Of a DNA stretch of 64,000 nt, positions 63,093-64,000 are shown piece after piece. Position 1 is the stretch's first letter. Every line of letters starts with the position of its first letter. The translations under genes and the position numbers were made by a program. The notes beneath the pieces are model-generated. The model saw only the letters and a list, made by a program, of their open reading frames with translations. It was not told the DNA's origin and searched no databases. Location of the stretch: assembly GCF_037190085.1 (NCBI RefSeq), contig NZ_JBBCJO010000015.1, forward strand, positions 1-64,000, read 5' to 3'. Source of the stretch: Gemmatimonas aurantiaca. GTDB lineage: Bacteria > Gemmatimonadota > Gemmatimonadetes > Gemmatimonadales > Gemmatimonadaceae.

Positions 63093-63861
63093 GGAGCGAC
63101 GCTCCACCATCGACATAGAGTTCGTTCATCGTGATATGACCGGCCCGGTCCGACAGCAGGAACAGCACGGCCTCGGCGATATCGCGCGGCTCGGCCAGTT
63201 TGGCGAGCGGGATACCGATCTTGAATTGTTCAGGTGCACCCGCAATGACACTCTCGACGCCCTGCTCCGCCAGCATCCCCGCCAGCATGGGTGTGCGGGT
63301 GGATCCCGGCGCCACCACATTGCAGCGCACACCGAATGGCGCCAGCTCGAGCCCCAGACTCCTGGTGAACAATGCGGCGGCGGCTTTTGATGCACCATAC
63401 GCGGCCATCCCCTGCCTGGGAACGCCACCCGCGTTGGAGCTCACGGTGACGATGCTGCCGCGCCGCTGTGTCATCATGTGACGGGCCAGGGCGCGCGAGA
63501 GATTGAAGACGCCCGTGGTATTCACCGCGAAGAGACGCTGCCAGCTCTCGTCGTCCGTGTCCACGACCGATGCGGTGTGCAGCACACCGGCGACGTTCAC
63601 CCCGAAACGCACCGGCCCCCACTCGTCGATGGCGCGTGCCACGAGGGCGTTCACTTCCGTGGATTGCGACACATCGGCCACGACGCAGCGCACCCGGTCG
63701 GCATCGTGACCGGCGAACGGAGGCATCACTCTGTCGAAGGCCACCACCCGTACGCCTTCGGCCAGCAGCGCCGATACGATGGCCGAACCGATACCACCCG
63801 CGGCACCGCTCACGATTGCCACCTCGCCCTGCAGACCGGAAAGGCTCCTGGAAAGGCTCAT
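63085..63861 (-). CDS. entA: 2,3-dihydro-2,3-dihydroxybenzoate dehydrogenase (EntA/DhbA-like)
   Basis: 258 residues, SDR family. Rossmann motif VSGAAGGIGSAIV near residue 17, NVAGVL, catalytic Ser/Tyr/Lys in VSSNAGGVPRQGMAAYGASKAA. The stretch GVRCNVVAPGSTRTPM and EQFKIGIPLAKLAEPRDIAEAV match EntA of enterobactin synthesis almost residue for residue. Oxidises 2,3-dihydro-2,3-dihydroxybenzoate to 2,3-dihydroxybenzoate. The ATG at 63861 overlaps the upstream gene's TGA (ATGA), showing translational coupling. Other ent-like genes should lie beyond the right edge. Confidence 0.87.
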   Translation of the reverse strand: MSLSRSLSGLQGEVAIVSGAAGGIGSAIVSALLAEGVRVVAFDRVMPPFAGHDADRVRCVVADVSQSTEVNALVARAIDEWGPVRFGVNVAGVLHTASVVDTDDESWQRLFAVNTTGVFNLSRALARHMMTQRRGSIVTVSSNAGGVPRQGMAAYGASKAAAALFTRSLGLELAPFGVRCNVVAPGSTRTPMLAGMLAEQGVESVIAGAPEQFKIGIPLAKLAEPRDIAEAVLFLLSDRAGHITMNELYVDGGASLHG

Positions 63862-64000
63862 CGTGATGCTCCGGGTGAGACGTGCATATCGGCCATGTCG
63901 ACAAAATGTGGTTCGATCAATGCCGCCACACGAGGCGCCAGCTCTGGGCTCGTCATGTGCGCATGCACCGATGGCAGGTCGTGCGCTTCGATCCGCGTGG
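63858..64000 (-). CDS. C-terminal end of an upstream gene, possibly thioesterase/alpha-beta hydrolase (partial)
   Basis: Reading leftward from the window edge, one frame stays open for 46 codons and ends with TGA at 63858-63860, overlapping the entA start. The translated end contains HDLPSVHAHMTSPELAPRVA and ends SPGASR. The HxHM-like pattern near a C-terminus resembles the catalytic-His region of type II or NRPS-associated thioesterases, but 46 residues are too few for certainty. The rest of the gene is outside the window. Confidence 0.55.
   Translation of the reverse strand, partial: TRIEAHDLPSVHAHMTSPELAPRVAALIEPHFVDMADMHVSPGASR

Overview
The window is GC-rich, densely coding DNA from a Gram-negative chromosome. 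Outer-membrane TonB-dependent receptors, SusD-type lipoproteins, an OmpW-like barrel and an LPS heptose epimerase (HldD) show the envelope type. SusC/SusD pairs outside an obvious polysaccharide locus, a DUF5117-type zinc metalloprotease, many exported peptidases and hydrolases, and Tat-type leaders together look most like Gemmatimonadota (Gemmatimonas-like). That assignment is inference: the window has no rRNA gene or other marker to prove it. I see no tRNA, rRNA, CRISPR array, transposase, integrase or phage gene. It reads as ordinary chromosomal backbone plus two kinds of palindromic non-coding repeat.

Layout, left to right. 0.1-9 kb: a secreted zinc metalloprotease, divergent from a SusC-SusD-PhoD operon, bounded on both sides by copies of a ~100-bp hairpin repeat. 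9-19.4 kb: a leftward set encoding an exported M20 amidohydrolase and then RecC, RecB and RecD with overlapping stop/start codons. 19.4-26 kb: a KirBac-like channel with an altered selectivity filter, a CPA1 Na+/H+ antiporter, a PQQ-propeller lipoprotein, an old-yellow-enzyme reductase, a large non-coding palindrome, a small secreted protein, an EVE-domain protein and an FmdB-like protein. 26.3-31.5 kb: a serine hydrolase, then an overlapping SDR / beta-hydroxyacid dehydrogenase / IlvD-family dehydratase operon. 31.5-38 kb: a hybrid histidine kinase, two secreted proteins of unknown function, an OmpW-like protein, a lipoprotein dienelactone hydrolase, and a small eight-cysteine secreted protein next to a DsbA-like oxidoreductase. 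38.1-43.6 kb: a second SusC-SusD operon ending in a DUF4397 lipoprotein. 44-50.7 kb: HldD, a fused amino-acid ABC transporter and its ATPase, and divergent glycogen genes glgA/glgC. 50.7-61.9 kb: a class A beta-lactamase-like protein without the usual general base, a nitronate-monooxygenase-type flavoprotein, two overlapping exported peptidases (M24 and S9), a CxxCH protein, a probably metal-free MBL-fold protein and an exported EEP-family hydrolase. 62-64 kb: a DAHP synthase and an EntA-like dehydrogenase behind a cut-off gene, probably the tail of a catecholate siderophore cluster continuing to the right.

The genes suggest a heterotroph that takes up polymers, peptides and phosphoesters through SusCD-type porters, degrades peptides in the envelope (M24, S9, metalloprotease) and stores glycogen. 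The most promising candidates for something undescribed are the Cys-rich peptide/thioredoxin-fold pair (37.0-38.0 kb), the KirBac-like channel with a Thr-Thr-Gly-Thr-Asp filter, the MBL-fold protein whose metal motif is replaced, and the operator-like repeats in front of the second SusCD operon.
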